Shown piece after piece: positions 24,414 through 39,400 of a stretch of DNA of 64,000 nucleotides. Position 1 is the first letter of the stretch. Each line of letters begins with the position of its first letter. The stretch comes from Caenorhabditis elegans (Eukaryota; Nematoda; Chromadorea; Rhabditida; Rhabditidae). Both the position numbers and the translations under genes were made by a program. The notes under the pieces are model-generated. The model made no database searches. It was not told the origin of the DNA and was given only the letters and a program-made list of their open reading frames with translations. The stretch covers positions 7,378,001-7,442,000 of the forward strand of contig NC_003282.8 of the NCBI RefSeq assembly GCF_000002985.6, written 5' to 3'.

Positions 24414-27400
24414 TTGTAAGAGAAGAAACTGGTGCTTCTGCTACTGCTGCTGGCTCCCGTTGCTCTCGTCGTGTTTTGGCGGATGGGGTGGATTGGTGGA
24501 GAGTGATGGTGTGACGGGACGAACGGACCCTTTTCTTCTTCCTCTTTCAACCACCCCCGCTTTCACTCAATTTTTTTATTAGTGCCTCCTTGCTTTTAAC
24601 TCTTTTCAGCAGTTTTCTTATGTCGCTTGTTTTTCGTTGCACCCTTCTTGAACTCTTTTATTTACTTGATTTATTTTGAAACTAATTGATAGGTGGTTAA
24701 TTGAATTATAGGGTTCAAAGTAACGATTAGATTTTAATTTATAGTAAAAAATATTTCTAAGAATATTTTCAGTCAATTTCAATCGCTTAAATTTTAAAAT
24801 CGGACTTCACTGGTTTTTTGTACGTGTTATTTATAAATATATTATAGGTGATCATAAGGCTTTCTGTGGAAAATGTTCAAGATTATCTTATGCTATGAAT
24901 TAAAATTTCAAATTGAATTTTAAGAAATTCGATGTTCTTTTTGCAAAAATTATCTATAAAAATGTATCTTTAGCCCGTTAGAAATAATTGTTTCAATAAT
25001 TTTTTTCACTTAAAAACTACAGAAAATTTTAATCCAAATTCCAAAAACAAAAATTGAGGCTTTTTCTAAAAAGTGGATTTTCACTTTTGGCACATCATAT
25101 GATTTTTAACGAATTATGAAATAATTTTAAATTTTACGGTATCTTGAAAACTGAGTTTTTCTGAAGTTATAATATTTCAGGCAATTTGTTTCCAAGAAAG
25201 TAAATTCCCTCTTCAAATTTGTAAATACTCGCTATACTTTGAATCTTTATTTAAAAAATTAATTTTTCGTATTTATTCTCATTTTAGATAATTTCTTTAA
25301 TCTTTAATGGAGAAAAAATATTTTAAAAATTAGCCTATTTTACCGAATTGCCAATAATATTTTAATCAATAAATTCATAAGTCTGATCTATAAAATACAA
25401 TTTTCTGATCATCTCTACTATCACAATTGCTTCCAAAAACCAAACTAAATTTCACTTGGTTTCTAATCTTTTAACATTTCCATCTTTGAACCACTTTAAG
25501 CTATTTGAATTCTCAATTCAAATATTCTTTGACAATTTGAATTGAGATGGTAGTCGGATGACTCTAGACATTCTCCCACTTTTTAATCATTAAATTAATA
25601 TGAAGACGTGAGAATAAGAGGAGAAAGAGTGAAAGAATAGAATTATCGTGGTGCTCTCCGCTCTGCCGTCCTGTTTTAAAATTCTCTCCCTCACTGCTGG
25701 GTCGCTGCTGCTGGTCCCCAGCTTTTCCGAATTTTCTTTTCTTTTCCCTTTTCTTTCTTCGTTTTCCTCTCGAATTCTTCTTTTTTTGTCCTTCTTCAAC
25801 ATTTTTGAAGAAAAGTTGGAATTAAAAAAGAAACAGTTGGCATTTGTTGTCCGATTCCTTTTTTCCAAACTTTGATGGTCCAATTTATCTAGAACCTATA
25901 GTTTTCCAAAAAAAGAAAGAACATCTCCGCCCAGTATTCCCTTCATCACGAACCTCTAATCTCCAACCCATCATATTTGCTCCGTCTTTTTTGTTCAAAA
26001 TTTCTCAATTTTTTGGTGACAAAAAGAAATAGAGATGAGAGAAAGAAAGAAAAAACTCGAGTTTTTGTGCATATTTGGAAATGTGAAATGGGTGTGGTTA
26101 TGGTGTAGAAGGACGTCGTCGTCAAAAAACTGCAATTCTGCGCGTAAATATTGGCGGTTTGGCGAAGAGGTGATGAACGGCCCGCCGCTGTCCAGATAAC
26201 GTTTTGTGGCAACGGGAAAAAAAGAAAAACGAGAGGAGAGCTGTGAAAAATAGAGGGTTTAGCACCCACATACACATACACCCGAAAAACCACACACCGA
26301 AATTCAAACGTTTTCATTTGTTTTTTTCTTTCTTCTTATTCTTCTTTTTCCTTTTTTCACCCGTTCTGTTTTGGTAGGATTGAGAATAAGATAAGAAGGT
26401 GAAGAAGCCATATTTCAATCAACTTTTGATCTACTGTCTTTGTGCTAAAGCTGTCTGGTGTTTCTCACATTTTTTTTATTCAGAAATCAACTCAAAATCT
26501 TCTCGATAATAATGATTTGCACAAACACTCATCTAATTTTTCCTTTTTTTTGGAATATTGACTTCAGAATTATGAACTGGCTACCGTTTTTGACAACAAT
26601 GGTGCAGCTTACTGTATTTGCCACATTTCTTGTTAAATTGTAACAGTTAACGCTATTTTCCAGACAAAGAATAATTAAAAAAATATACATACCGTTTTAT
26701 TAGTATTCCCCTCATTGTTCAACTTTGACATATCTCAGCTATAGTTTTTTCTATCAAAAACTGGGCAACTAACTTTGTAGTTTATTGATATGTTGCTAGG
26801 AAACTCTTTTTAAAATTTAAAAATTGAAATTATCCAACGAATTAAATACTTTGCCTTGAAAATCGAGAAAAGCCCGTAAATTTTTTCTTAAATCTCCAAA
26901 AAATCATCGATTTGAATTTTTTAGTTGTTGAAAAAAGTTTAATAAATTTTTTACAGTATCTTAAAGTCAAAACGTTTAACTTTTCGATATTCTCTACAAT
27001 TGATCCTGAACAATTTTTCTCCGTGCTTGCTGCTTCTCCTCCTCCCTGGATTCCAATTCCATTATTTTCTTTCATTTTTTCTGGAAATAACTAGTTTTTG
27101 TTTCCTTTCTGTTACATGTTGTTATGCCTCTCAACCCATTTTCATGCTCTTTTCAATCTCCGTCACTTTTCGGTCAGAAGTCTTTCTTATTCCCAACTTT
27201 CGTTTTTAAAAAACGAAACTTTGATCGTCAGTCCTTCCCTGTCCTCCTCCTTCTCCTTCCCCAGTTTCCTCTTTTTTTCCCAAAAGGACATTGCTCTTTC
27301 CCTTTTTTTTTTCTCATCCCCACCTTCTTGTGAGGGTGGATGCAAAACTAAACTGCAAAACTGGCGAATAAAAGAGCTTTAAAGTCGTCGCTCCTCTCGG

Positions 27401-27459
27401 TTTTTTTCTTATTCTTCTTATTTTTCTCCACATTTTCTGATCTCAAATTTCGATTCCAG

Positions 27460-30400
27460 AAGAACGAGAACGCACTGTGGTGCACGAAGAAGGAAGAGAG
27501 ATATAGTGTGGAAAAGGAGGAGTGCGCCGACACTGCTCGATCGTGAAAGGCTCGCATGACGAGCGTTAACCTGTGTCCATCATGTCAGGTAAGAATTTTT
27601 TAATTCATTTTATAAAATTATCTGCACAACAATTACAAAGTACACGACCCACAAGAAATTCTGAAGACAATCAAACTGCCGAAGTCTACCGTACTAAACG
27701 ATTTTTTATTGGTGTTCTTATTAAAGTCATATCTAAAATATTTTTTTTTTTTAATTCTAGCTTCGGATGTGCAATATAATACGGATTTTCTAGAATTTCA
27801 TAATCTAAAAAAAATAAATCAAGTCGAAGATCAGCGCTCATCCAGATCTTATTCAAAGCTTGCCGTAACTATAGTTATAACTAGTAAATTTCCAATTGAA
27901 TAAAAAAGTTTATTTTTTTGTATTTCTGATTTCATTTCTGATTTCCGGGGGCAGATTTGTGATGGGTGGTGGTTCGGCTCAAGTGGTCGTGGTACTCCAC
28001 ATCTGCACTCTCTTTGCTTTTGTTTTCGAGTTTTCGCGCAACCAACAAAAATCGAAGAGAAAAAGTGAACGGAGTGGAGAAAGACAGTGAAGATATGTAG
28101 AGAATGATAAGTTATTATTAATTATTTCAGTGTTAGCGAGTATGATGTCATCGGGGGAGGACGAGGAGCAGGCGGCAGCTGATGAGCAGGAGAGAACCGA
28201 TCTGTGGCAGCAGACATTACAGGTTAGTATTTTATTTTGCAAACACTTGAAAAATTGTAAAGAAATACTTTGGAAATCTCTGGGAAAAAAGTGTGCAAAA
28301 AGAGTGGAAACTGATAATTCTTACGAAGCAAGAAGAATCTTCATCTGTTGGATAGATCCAACAGATTTCAAAAATTATTGAAAATATACCTGCTGTAGGG
28401 CCTAGTATGTCATCCTTGAAAGTCAACAAGCATTTTTCATTTGACCTAAAAAGCTTCTTTATGCTCATATCAAGACACTGGACTTCCGTTATTAAATCCC
28501 ATAAATCGCATCCAAATTGGTAGATCCTGAGGGTCAGCGACCCCATCAATCCCAGCAGCACAATGTTACCACTTTTAATATCCGGTAGCTTTTAATGGTA
28601 TAAAATGGCTAGGGACCACATTTATGGTATCATTTATAGTCAGATGCCCACTATACGTTACCATGCCCGTGAGCTTTATGCCGATATTTATGGATATTTT
28701 GACGGGTTAGGTCCTTTACTTTGGATGCGATTTAATGTAAGTGACATATTCTTTTGGAAGTGTTAGAAACACAAAATGTTGTTAAGAGACTCTCTTATTG
28801 TCTCGTACTCTCTCTATGATCCAGGAACTCTTCTGATTGAACACAGGCAAATCCGCAGTACGTGTCTGTGTGTATCATCTCTAGTGTAATATGCGGGAGC
28901 TCTCGAGAGACGCAGATACTTGCAGAAAATAAATTGAGGGTGGAAAATGGTGATCTTGTTGTGAAGTCAAAATATCTGTTTGGTACAAAATGAGGGAGTG
29001 CCGAGTGACACAGATCTTTAAAATTGACCCTTGTTAGTCATGCAAAAGATATGTGACACCTCCCTGTGCATTTTTGGAATCTGAGAATAGACAAAGATCA
29101 CAGATGAATTTTAAAAATCAATTAGCTTACTGTACTATGAGAACTGAAAATGCGAAGATTTTTCTGGTTCCATTGGCTTGAAATTTTATTTTAGTCAACC
29201 AATTTTCATATGAAACATTTCGAAACATGCTTGTTTTTATCTATTGATTTTCTGAAACAGAGATAAAATTTGAGAAGTTGATAATAAATCACTTTTTTTC
29301 GGAAAACATGCCATCCAATTTCTGATATTTTCAATTTCTAGTTTTCTTTGAACGAGTGACTTTGCATTCTTCAACATAAAAAGAAAAAAAGACATTTCAT
29401 GCACAATGTGGATATGATTATCAAGTTGAATGGTGCCTTCTCTTGCTCTTTTTGTTCTTTTTCTCCACTTTTCTTTCCCCTTTTTCTCTTTTTCTCTCTC
29501 AATAAGATCCAAAGGGATCCACTTTTTGAATCCATCCACCAAAGTAAGTATGAAAGAAAAAAAAGCCGAGAGATGCTAACAAAACAATAAAAAAGAAGAA
29601 GGCGGGATCTTTTTGTGTATTATGATGGAGCCTATTGGTAGAATGAGTGAGAAAAAGAGAAAGATCTTATGCAAATTGACAAATGATCGTATTCATGGGT
29701 TTTGCGAAAAAGGAAAGAAGCTCTTTCCTCTATGCCAGCTCAGTCGCGCGACTTCTTGAGAGAAGGAGAAGAAACTGAAATTTGAAACCGACCATTGACC
29801 GATTTCACATCTTTTTCCAATTATCCACATAAAAACAAGAAATGGAAAGACAATAAAATGATGAGGGAACCCAGTTGAAAAAAATACACCAAAATTTAAA
29901 AATACCGAGTATCAACAACAAGTTATTAATCAAGCGTGAAATCTAGAGAAGTTTATTTGAATGAGCAAAAAATAAATTTCAGGCCGCCGTGGCAGCTTCA
30001 TCATCACAAGATGCCACAAAGAAACGACCCGCACAACGGAAACCTCTTCGACAAACGAACGTCGTCGAAAGATCCGAACGATCACTTCTTTGCCTCTCCT
30101 TGAATAATCCCATCCGAAAATTGTGCATCAGTATTGTTGAATGGAAGTAAGTTTATTGTTTTTCTAAATTCAATTTTACTAAAATCAAAACCATTTTCAG
30201 ACCATTCGAGTTTTTAATATTGTTTATGATATGTGCCAACTGTATCGCTCTAGCCATCTATCAACCCTATCCTGCTCAAGATTCAGACTATAAAAATACA
30301 TTACTTGTGAGTTTTTTTCAAAATTGAAAATATGGTGAATGTTGCCAAATAACCCGAAAGGGTGATAAAATAATGAACATTATTCAGAAAAAATTTATTT

Positions 30401-33400
30401 AATTTTTTTGTTCAAAAAATTGAAAAGTTACTTATAAGATACATTTTTTCCAAAAATAACAAAATGCAAATCAAAAATAAAAATATAATGTTAAAAAGAC
30501 AAAAAATCGAAATTTCAAAATTGTTAATAATTTTTATACCCTGCATTTATGTTTTTGATTTCAGTAAAATTTGAGAAACAGTTTTAAAACTTAAAATACC
30601 AAGGAGTCGAGCCAAAAAAATTTATTATTGAAAATTAAAATAAAATTGCAAGCCATTTTAATTCTAAAAAATTGATTCTCAAAATTTAAAAAAAAGTATA
30701 GAAATTTAAAATTAATAATCTCAGGTTTCCCACAAAATTAAAAAAAAACATACAAAAGATGAATCTAGCAATAAAACTTCATTAATACTGTTTTATGGAA
30801 ACAATTATAAATGTTACTTCAAATTACAGGAAACAATTGAATACGTGTTCATTGTCGTATTCACGATAGAATGTGTGCTCAAAATAGTGGCTATGGGGTT
30901 TATGTTTCATCCCAGTGCATATCTTCGAAACGCATGGAATATTCTCGATTTTATTATTGTTGTCATAGGGTGAGTCGTTTTTTGGTTTGAAGTTTCAAAA
31001 ACAATTAGAACAAAAATTTCAGACTTGTGAGTACCATATTATCAAAAATGTCAATTCAAGGATTCGATGTAAAAGCTTTGAGAGCATTTCGTGTACTTCG
31101 ACCGCTTCGTCTTGTATCAGGAGTACCAAGTTTACAAGTTGTGCTCAACGCCATCCTTCGAGCCATGATTCCTTTGCTCCACATTGCCTTATTGGTTCTG
31201 TTTGTTATTTTGATCTATGCTATTATTGGATTAGAGTTATTCTGCGGAAAACTTCATTCAACATGTATAGATCCAGCAACTGGACAATTAGCGCAAAAAG
31301 ATCCAACACCTTGTGGTACTGATACAGAAGGAAGTGCATTCAAATGTCAACCATCTGATTCTTTAACCAATATGGGTGTTCGATGGGAATGTTCAAGTAA
31401 CACAACATGGCCTGGTCCAAACAATGGAATCACGAACTTTGATAACTTTGGACTTGCTATGCTTACAGTATTCCAATGTGTATCATTAGAAGGTTGGACA
31501 GATGTAATGTACTGGGTAAATGATGCTGTTGGCAGAGAGTGGCCGTGGATATATTTTGTCACTCTTGTCATTCTTGGATCATTTTTCGTACTCAATCTTG
31601 TCTTGGGAGTCTTGTCTGGAGAATTCTCAAAAGAACGAGAAAAGGCAAGAGCGAGAGGATTGTTTCAAAAATTTCGAGAAAAGCAACAACTTGAAGAAGA
31701 TTTGAAAGGATATCTCGACTGGATCACACAAGCAGAAGATATTGAACCAGTGAATGAAGATGAACAAGAAGATGAACCAGTTGCACAAACTGTAGTTGGA
31801 GAAGAAGCTGATGAAGAAGGAGAAGAACGAGTTGAAGATGTTAGACCGAGTAAATGGGCAGCTAGAATGAAACGATTAGAAAAATTAAATAGGAGATGTC
31901 GAAGAGCTTGTAGAAGATTGGTCAAAAGTCAAACATTTTATTGGCTGGTTATTCTTCTTGTGTTGCTCAATACATTAGTACTAACATCTGAACATTATGG
32001 ACAATCCGAATGGCTCGATCATTTCCAAAGTGAGTTTTTTTTAATTTTTAGAGTTTTTAATTAGTTTTAATCTTTAAAAAAATTATGAAAAATAATTTGG
32101 AAAACTTTCGTATAATTTTTTTTCAAATAAATTTTGATTCGAATCTATACCAAAACATCACATTTGGACAAACTCCCCACTTTTCTGATCTATTATAGAT
32201 AAAACTAGTACGAGGTTCTTTGATTTACAATCATTGAAATTTTTCAGCAATGGCAAACTTGTTCTTCGTAATCCTTTTCTCGATGGAAATGCTCTTGAAA
32301 ATGTATTCGCTTGGGTTCACGACTTACACGACATCTCAATTTAATCGATTCGATTGTTTCGTCGTTATCAGTTCGATTTTGGAGTTTGTGCTTGTCTATT
32401 TCGATCTTATGAAGCCACTTGGAGTGTCTGTGCTGCGTTCAGCACGTCTTCTGAGAATATTCAAAGTTACAAAGTACTGGACATCACTTCGTAATTTGGT
32501 ATCTTCACTTTTGAACTCTCTTCGATCCATCATTTCCCTTCTGTTACTGCTTTTCCTGTTCATTGTTATCTTTGCTTTATTGGGAATGCAAGTTTTCGGA
32601 GGAAAATTCAATTTCAATCCACAACAACCAAAACCAAGAGCCAATTTCGATACATTCGTTCAAGCATTGCTAACAGTATTCCAAATTCTTACTGGTGAAG
32701 ATTGGAATACTGTAATGTATCATGGAATTGAATCATTTGGAGGTGTTGGAACACTTGGAGTCATCGTCTGTATCTACTATATTGTTCTGTTCATTTGCGG
32801 TAATTACATTTTACTGAATGTCTTCTTGGCTATTGCTGTCGATAATTTGGCCGATGCAGACAGTCTGACAAATGCAGAAAAAGAAGAAGAGCAACAAGAA
32901 ATTGAAGGTGAAGATGAAGAATTTGAGGAAGGAGAGGATGAAGGTGAAGAGCATGGAATGGATGAACCAGAAGGAGATGAAGAAATGACATCAGCAAGAC
33001 CGAGAAGAATGAGTGAAGTTCCTGCTGCAAGTACGGTCAAACCGATTCCAAAGGCTTCTTCGCTTTTCATTCTCAGTCATACCAACTCTTTTCGGTGAGC
33101 TTTTCGAGTTCTCTTCAAAAGTTTTCTGTTAGATTTTTGAAACGACTCTCTCTGTAACATATTTTTATTTTTCATACTTTCAGAGTGTTTTGCAACATGG
33201 TTGTCAATCATTCATATTTCACCAACGCCGTTCTTTTTTGTATTTTGGTATCATCTGCTATGTTAGCTGCTGAAGATCCTCTACAAGCAAACTCAACTAG
33301 AAATATGGTTTGCCCTCTTTTTGTACTAAAACTTCCAATGTTTAAATTTTCAGATTCTGAATTACTTTGACTACTTCTTCACGTCTGTGTTCACAGTTGA

Positions 33401-36400
33401 GATCACGTTGAAAGTCATCGTATTTGGTTTGGTATTCCACAAAGGATCATTCTGTCGAAATGCATTCAATCTTCTCGATATCCTCGTCGTTGCAGTATCA
33501 TTAACATCTTTTGTACTTCGAACTGATGCAATGTCTGTCGTCAAGATTCTTCGTGTGCTCCGTGTGCTCCGTCCACTTCGTGCAATTAACCGAGCCAAGG
33601 GTTTGAAACATGTTGTACAATGTGTAATTGTTGCTGTAAAGACTATCGGAAATATCATGTTGGTCACATTCATGCTTCAATTCATGTTTGCAATTATCGG
33701 AGTTCAACTTTTCAAGGGAACATTCTTCCTTTGCAATGATCTTTCGAAAATGACAGAAGCAGAATGCCGTGGAGAATATATTCATTATGAAGATGGAGAT
33801 CCAACAAAACCAGTTTCAAAGAAAAGAGTTTGGTCGAATAATGACTTCAATTTTGATAACGTCGGAGATGCGATGATTTCACTTTTCGTAGTTTCAACTT
33901 TCGAAGGATGGCCACAACTTCTTTATGTTGCAATTGATTCAAATGAAGAAGATAAGGGACCTATACATAATTCAAGACAAGCTGTTGCTTTGTTCTTCAT
34001 TGCTTTCATCATTGTCATCGCATTCTTCATGATGAACATCTTCGTAGGTTTCGTTATCGTTACATTCCAAAATGAAGGAGAACGTGAATACGAGAATTGT
34101 GAATTGGACAAGAATCAAAGAAAATGTATTGAATTTGCATTGAAAGCTAAACCACACAGAAGATACATTCCACGAAACAGATTACAATACAGAGTTTGGT
34201 GGTTTGTCACATCAAGAGCTTTTGAGTATGTCATCTTTCTGATTATCGTCATGAATACAGTATCTTTGGCGTGCAAGCATTATCCAAGTTCGAGAGGATT
34301 CGAAGACTTTTTGGATGTGTTCAATTTGATTTTCACTGGAGTTTTCGCATTTGAAGCTGTTCTGAAGATTGTTGCATTGAATCCGAAAAATTATATTTCC
34401 GATCGATGGAATGTCTTTGATTTGTTGGTTGTTGTCGGATCATTTATTGATATCACATATGGAAAATTGAATCCAGGAGGAACAAATCTTATTTCAATCA
34501 ACTTTTTCCGTCTGTTCCGTGTGATGCGTCTCGTGAAGCTGCTTTCAAGAGGAGAAGGAATTCGAACACTTTTATGGACATTCATGAAATCATTTCAAGC
34601 TCTTCCATACGTCGCCTTGCTCATCGTTTTGCTCTTTTTCATTTATGCTGTCATCGGAATGCAATTCTTTGGAAAAGTTGCACTGGACGATTCAACATCT
34701 ATACACAGGAACAATAACTTCCATTCGTTCCCTGCAGCGATTTTGGTGTTATTCAGGTTAGTATTAAGGTTTTATTTATTTAATTATTTATTAACAACAA
34801 ATTATGTACTTCAGAGTAATAACACGTGATTGTGAGTTCACCTAGAATGCTTTCTTGGAATAGATTCACATATTTTCAGTTATAGAATAATTAGGACATG
34901 AATTTAAATGATTTCGTAATAAACTAAAAGTTCCAAATTGCTAAACATCTAGAAAGAAAATAGAAGAATCTAGAAAGCTATACTTTGAAAACTTATACTC
35001 TTAATTTTCAAATATATTTCTGAAATTGCAGATCAGCAACTGGAGAAGCCTGGCAAGATATCATGCTTTCGTGTTCGGATCGAGAAGATGTCAGATGTGA
35101 TCCAATGTCTGATGATTACCATAAAGGAGGCCTCAACGAATCTAGATGTGGAAACAATTTTGCATATCCATACTTCATTTCATTCTTCATGCTTTGCTCT
35201 TTCCTTGTCATCAATCTTTTCGTAGCTGTTATCATGGACAATTTCGATTATTTAACAAGAGATTGGTCAATTCTTGGGCCACATCATTTGGAAGAATTTG
35301 TAAGATTATGGTCTGAATATGATCCAGATGCAAAAGGACGAATTAAACATCTTGACGTCGTCACACTTCTTCGAAAAATCTCTCCTCCACTTGGATTTGG
35401 AAAACTGTGTCCTCATCGATTGGCCTGTAAGAGATTGGTATCAATGAATATGCCCTTGAACTCGGATGGTACTGTATGCTTCAATGCAACTCTTTTTGCT
35501 CTCGTTCGTACCAATTTGAAGATTTATACTGGTACGTCATATTTTGTATTCTCCCAGTCTAGAAAAAACAACTAGTATTCACTAAAGACCTACGAAGGGG
35601 GTTAACAAAGATTATGGCAGTAATCCTGTGTCTAATGAGAAAAAATTGGATTAGAGGAGAAAAAATGAGGGGTTCCGTTTAAATACTTTTTTTTTGGTTT
35701 TTCAGAAGGAAACATCGACGAAGCAAATGAACAGCTGCGATCAGCAATTAAACGAATTTGGAAACGAACTCATAAGGATTTGTTGGATGAGGTTGTTCCA
35801 CCGGCAGGAAGTAAGTTTTTAATTTATTTTCTGACTTTTTGAACCATCTAGATAATATCTGCAGAATAGCAACTTGTTTAGCATATAGATTGACATTAGT
35901 ATCTAAAAATACCAGATATTCAAATTAGCACAACGCATCTTACTTTTCTTATTTGCAGAAGAAGATGATGTGACCGTTGGAAAATTCTATGCCACCTTCC
36001 TCATTCAAGACTATTTCCGTCGTTTCAAGAAGCGAAAAGAGATGGAAGCAAAGGGTGTCTTACCAGCTCAAACACCTCAAGCGATGGCTCTTCAGGTAAA
36101 AGGATCGAAATGTGATATATTGGAAAAAAGGGGAAAAAACGCAAATTGAGAAGTGGTTTGCGGACGTCTTCAATTTTCCCTTCTTCAGTTGAAATTGGAA
36201 TGGGAGAAGAAGAAGGAGAAGAAGATGCTTCCCCTTCTTCTTCTTCATCTTCTCAAATTTCTTTGCAACGTCGATCGATGCACTTTCCCTTTTTTTTGCA
36301 ATTTTTTTGGAAATCTTCTTTAAACTTCATTTTCTTCTTCTTCTTCCTTAAACTTAATTTATTTGGAAAATCCTAAACTTGTGAAGAAAGTTGAGAGTTT

Positions 36401-39400
36401 TTTCCGTCTTCCGAAATTTCTTTCAACGGAAAGGCGACAAAGACGGACTTCATTCATGAATAGAAAATGAGCATCCACTGGCATCAGGATGCTCCGCCCA
36501 CTTTCTCCTCTTTTGTCCGATCTGAAGAGGAAGAAGAAGGAGCTTCTTTCTATTTCTTCCACTTTCTTCCAGTATATTTATTTACTTTTTACTTCAGGCC
36601 GGACTCCGCACGCTACACGAGATCGGACCAGAATTGAAAAGAGCGATTTCTGGAAACTTGGAGACCGACTTCAACTTTGACGAACCAGAGCCTCAACACA
36701 GAGTGAGTTTGTCTAATTTCAGTATTCGGGAACATAGTATGTCTGCCGACGCATACTTCCTGTGCATTCTTTTCTTTCTTTTCACAATGCACTTGTTTCT
36801 AATTGAACTCCTACAGAGATAATGCATTCGACTACGTCTAAAATTTTAAAACTAGAGCCACGTGGCCAGCTAATCTCTTTCAGAAACTACCGTCCATAAT
36901 TTACCTCTGAATCAGGGGTGCGCGGCATTTAAAAATTTCCGGCAATCGGCAATTTCGGCAATTGCCGAAAATTTGATTTACGAGCACCCCTGATCTGAAT
37001 CGGTAATACGTGGTTTCGAAATTTTTACTTCACAAGCAGTTTTTGTGAATTTTAGACTGTAGAAAACTATCGTGACATCAAACTAAAGTAAACGTTTATT
37101 GCACCAATTTTTATAAGTCAAACTTCGGCGGGAATCTGCGACAGCACGTTGATCATTCGAGTATTTTTCCAAATAGAAGCGCTTTGGAATTTTAAAAAAT
37201 CAGGGAGACGTTTCTATTATAATAACAACTCTAATCGCAATACAAAATAAATATTTAGTTTTCAGATATTTTTTCGATGCGATAATATAGGCATAACATA
37301 AAACTGAATACTAAAATAACTTGGAATAATATTATTTTATTCATTTCTCATTTTCACTTGCTTCACTCATTTCATGAGCTTGAGCTAATCAGGAAATGAG
37401 AAAATGATGATGATGCTCTTCATGCTTTTTCTTAGTCTTTTTCTATTTCTTCATCTCCACATTCAGTTTTTCCTGAGATTCATGGCCATGTGTTTACTTA
37501 GTAGACTAAAAAATGAATTAGAATATCTCATTTCCTTTCAGAACACATGTGAAACCAAAACAAGCAGTCTAACAAATGTGATTACAGTCACTTGATTGAG
37601 GCTCCTTTATGCTATATATTTTTTTGCAAATACCAATATTCTAGTTATTTAAGCAGTTAATTAGATTTCCTAATAAAAAGAGGAACAAAACAAAAATGTC
37701 AATCTTATTATTTTAAAAAGAGGGAATGCGGAAAAAGGCTTACTAAGAGGAAACTTGAAATGATGTCGTTTGAGCACACTTGAAAAATCTCAAGTCTGCA
37801 TTATACTACGTCGTATACTACAGTTGAAACCTCTACTTCAATTTGAAATTCTTTCAGAGACCACACTCTCTTTTCAACAATTTGGTACATCGTCTATCTG
37901 GTGCCGGATCCAAATCTCCTACTGAACACGAACGTATAGAAAAGGGCTCTACACTTTTGCCATTCCGTGAGTTTTTTTTTCAATCATAAAAATTTTTAGA
38001 CAGTTTTCTAAAACGATTTAAAGTTTGGGCAGCTCAGTTAAAACAAGAATTTTTCTCAAGTTGTCAGTCACAATTAGAAATTCAAAAAAGAACAAGCGAA
38101 GTTAGTTAGTCAGTCAGTTCTCTTCAAAATACAAAACAATTCCAGAACCACGCTCTTTCTCTCCAACTCATTCACTTGCTGGCGCTGAAGGATCACCAGT
38201 ACCATCACAAATGCATCGTGGAGCTCCAATCAATCAATCAATAAATCTTCCACCTGTCAATGGATCAGCTCGACGTCTTCCCGCCCTTCCGCCGTACGCA
38301 AATCATATTCACGATGAGACGGACGACGGCCCCAGGTATCGGGATACTGGCGATCGAGCTGGTTACGATCAATCAAGCAGAATGGTTGTTGCCAATAGAA
38401 AGTGAGTTTGAGTGATCAATTAAATTGTGAAAAGTGGATATTCATTGATCTCAGATTCATCTCTGCAGCTTCATTAAGATTTTTTTAATCGGGTTTAAAA
38501 TAAGTTCTCTCTGAAACAGTAAAAATAATTTTTAAAAACATTTTCAAAACAACCCAATACTCTTTACTGTCGTTTATTTCAACTTTTGGAAAGTTTTGAT
38601 ATTTTTTAAAGCCTGCAAAAATCAGTCTGTGTTTCGTGTATAAGTTTTCCCAATATCATTTTATTTCTCTACAGTCTGCCTGTTGATCCCGATGAAGAAG
38701 AGCAATGGATGAGAAGTGGTGGACCGTCAAATCGATCTGACAGACGAAACCCACATCTACGAGAACCGATGCTTGTTGCTCGGGGAGCCGCTCTTGCACT
38801 CGCTGGAATGTCATCAGAAGCCTACGAAGGTACTTATAGGCCGGTTGGAGAAGGAAAGTCTGTTCGACTTCCATTCTCATCTCGACCTGTTCTCCGACCT
38901 GCCGAAGATTCACGACCTGTTGATCGACTGATCGGGCAATCATTAGGACTTGGAAGGTAAGTGAAATATGTGAGGCTGTTAGCATGGTTTGGTTGGTTGA
39001 GCATTTATACTCATTTTTAATTTTTTCTTATTCCCCCGATTTTCGCACTTTGGTTTGTCATTTATATGGTGTCTTGATCAAAAAGAGGAGTTTGGGATTT
39101 AAATTTGAAAATATACATTGTTTTGATAAAAAAATGTTTGCAAAGGAATTTGATAAATATGAAAAAAAAACTGTAGAACTTTAGGTAATTCAACGGGAGC
39201 ACATATTTCTAATTAAGTTCTCACAGACAAACACTGGGAAGTTTTCACTGGTATTTTGTTAATCAAACTCAATTATTATCACTTATCCACACACACCCAA
39301 CAATTAGAGGTACATACAGTAATACTATTAACATTGATTCTAGCTAGTTTTGGTCTTTTCCAGTTTTACCTTTTTAATTTTTCGCATGGCTTTGACCTTT

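Larger units (their letters stand above)
18727..27459. promoter_or_regulatory. 8.7 kb non-coding region between pitr-1 and egl-19
   Basis: The first 0.8 kb is probably the pitr-1 3'UTR (AATAAA at 19536 and 19557). No gene with domains or consistent splicing could be built in the rest. GC-richer islands stand out at about 19620-19900, 22810-23110, 24160-24560 and 26100-26300, separated by AT-rich DNA. They include a duplicated CCAAT segment (24022-24069) and CTGCGTCTC-type motifs (22985, 24281). Their position suggests enhancers and distal promoters of the muscle calcium channel gene; that role is inferred. Confidence 0.5.
28223..29982. other. egl-19: egl-19 intron 2 (1.8 kb)
   Basis: It holds a perfect hairpin (28343-28366), a possible short inverted-repeat element (28504-28735), and a GC-richer patch near 28860-28920 with GAGACGCAG (28907-28915) that may be an internal promoter. 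The remainder is AT-rich with no supported gene. Confidence 0.5.
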
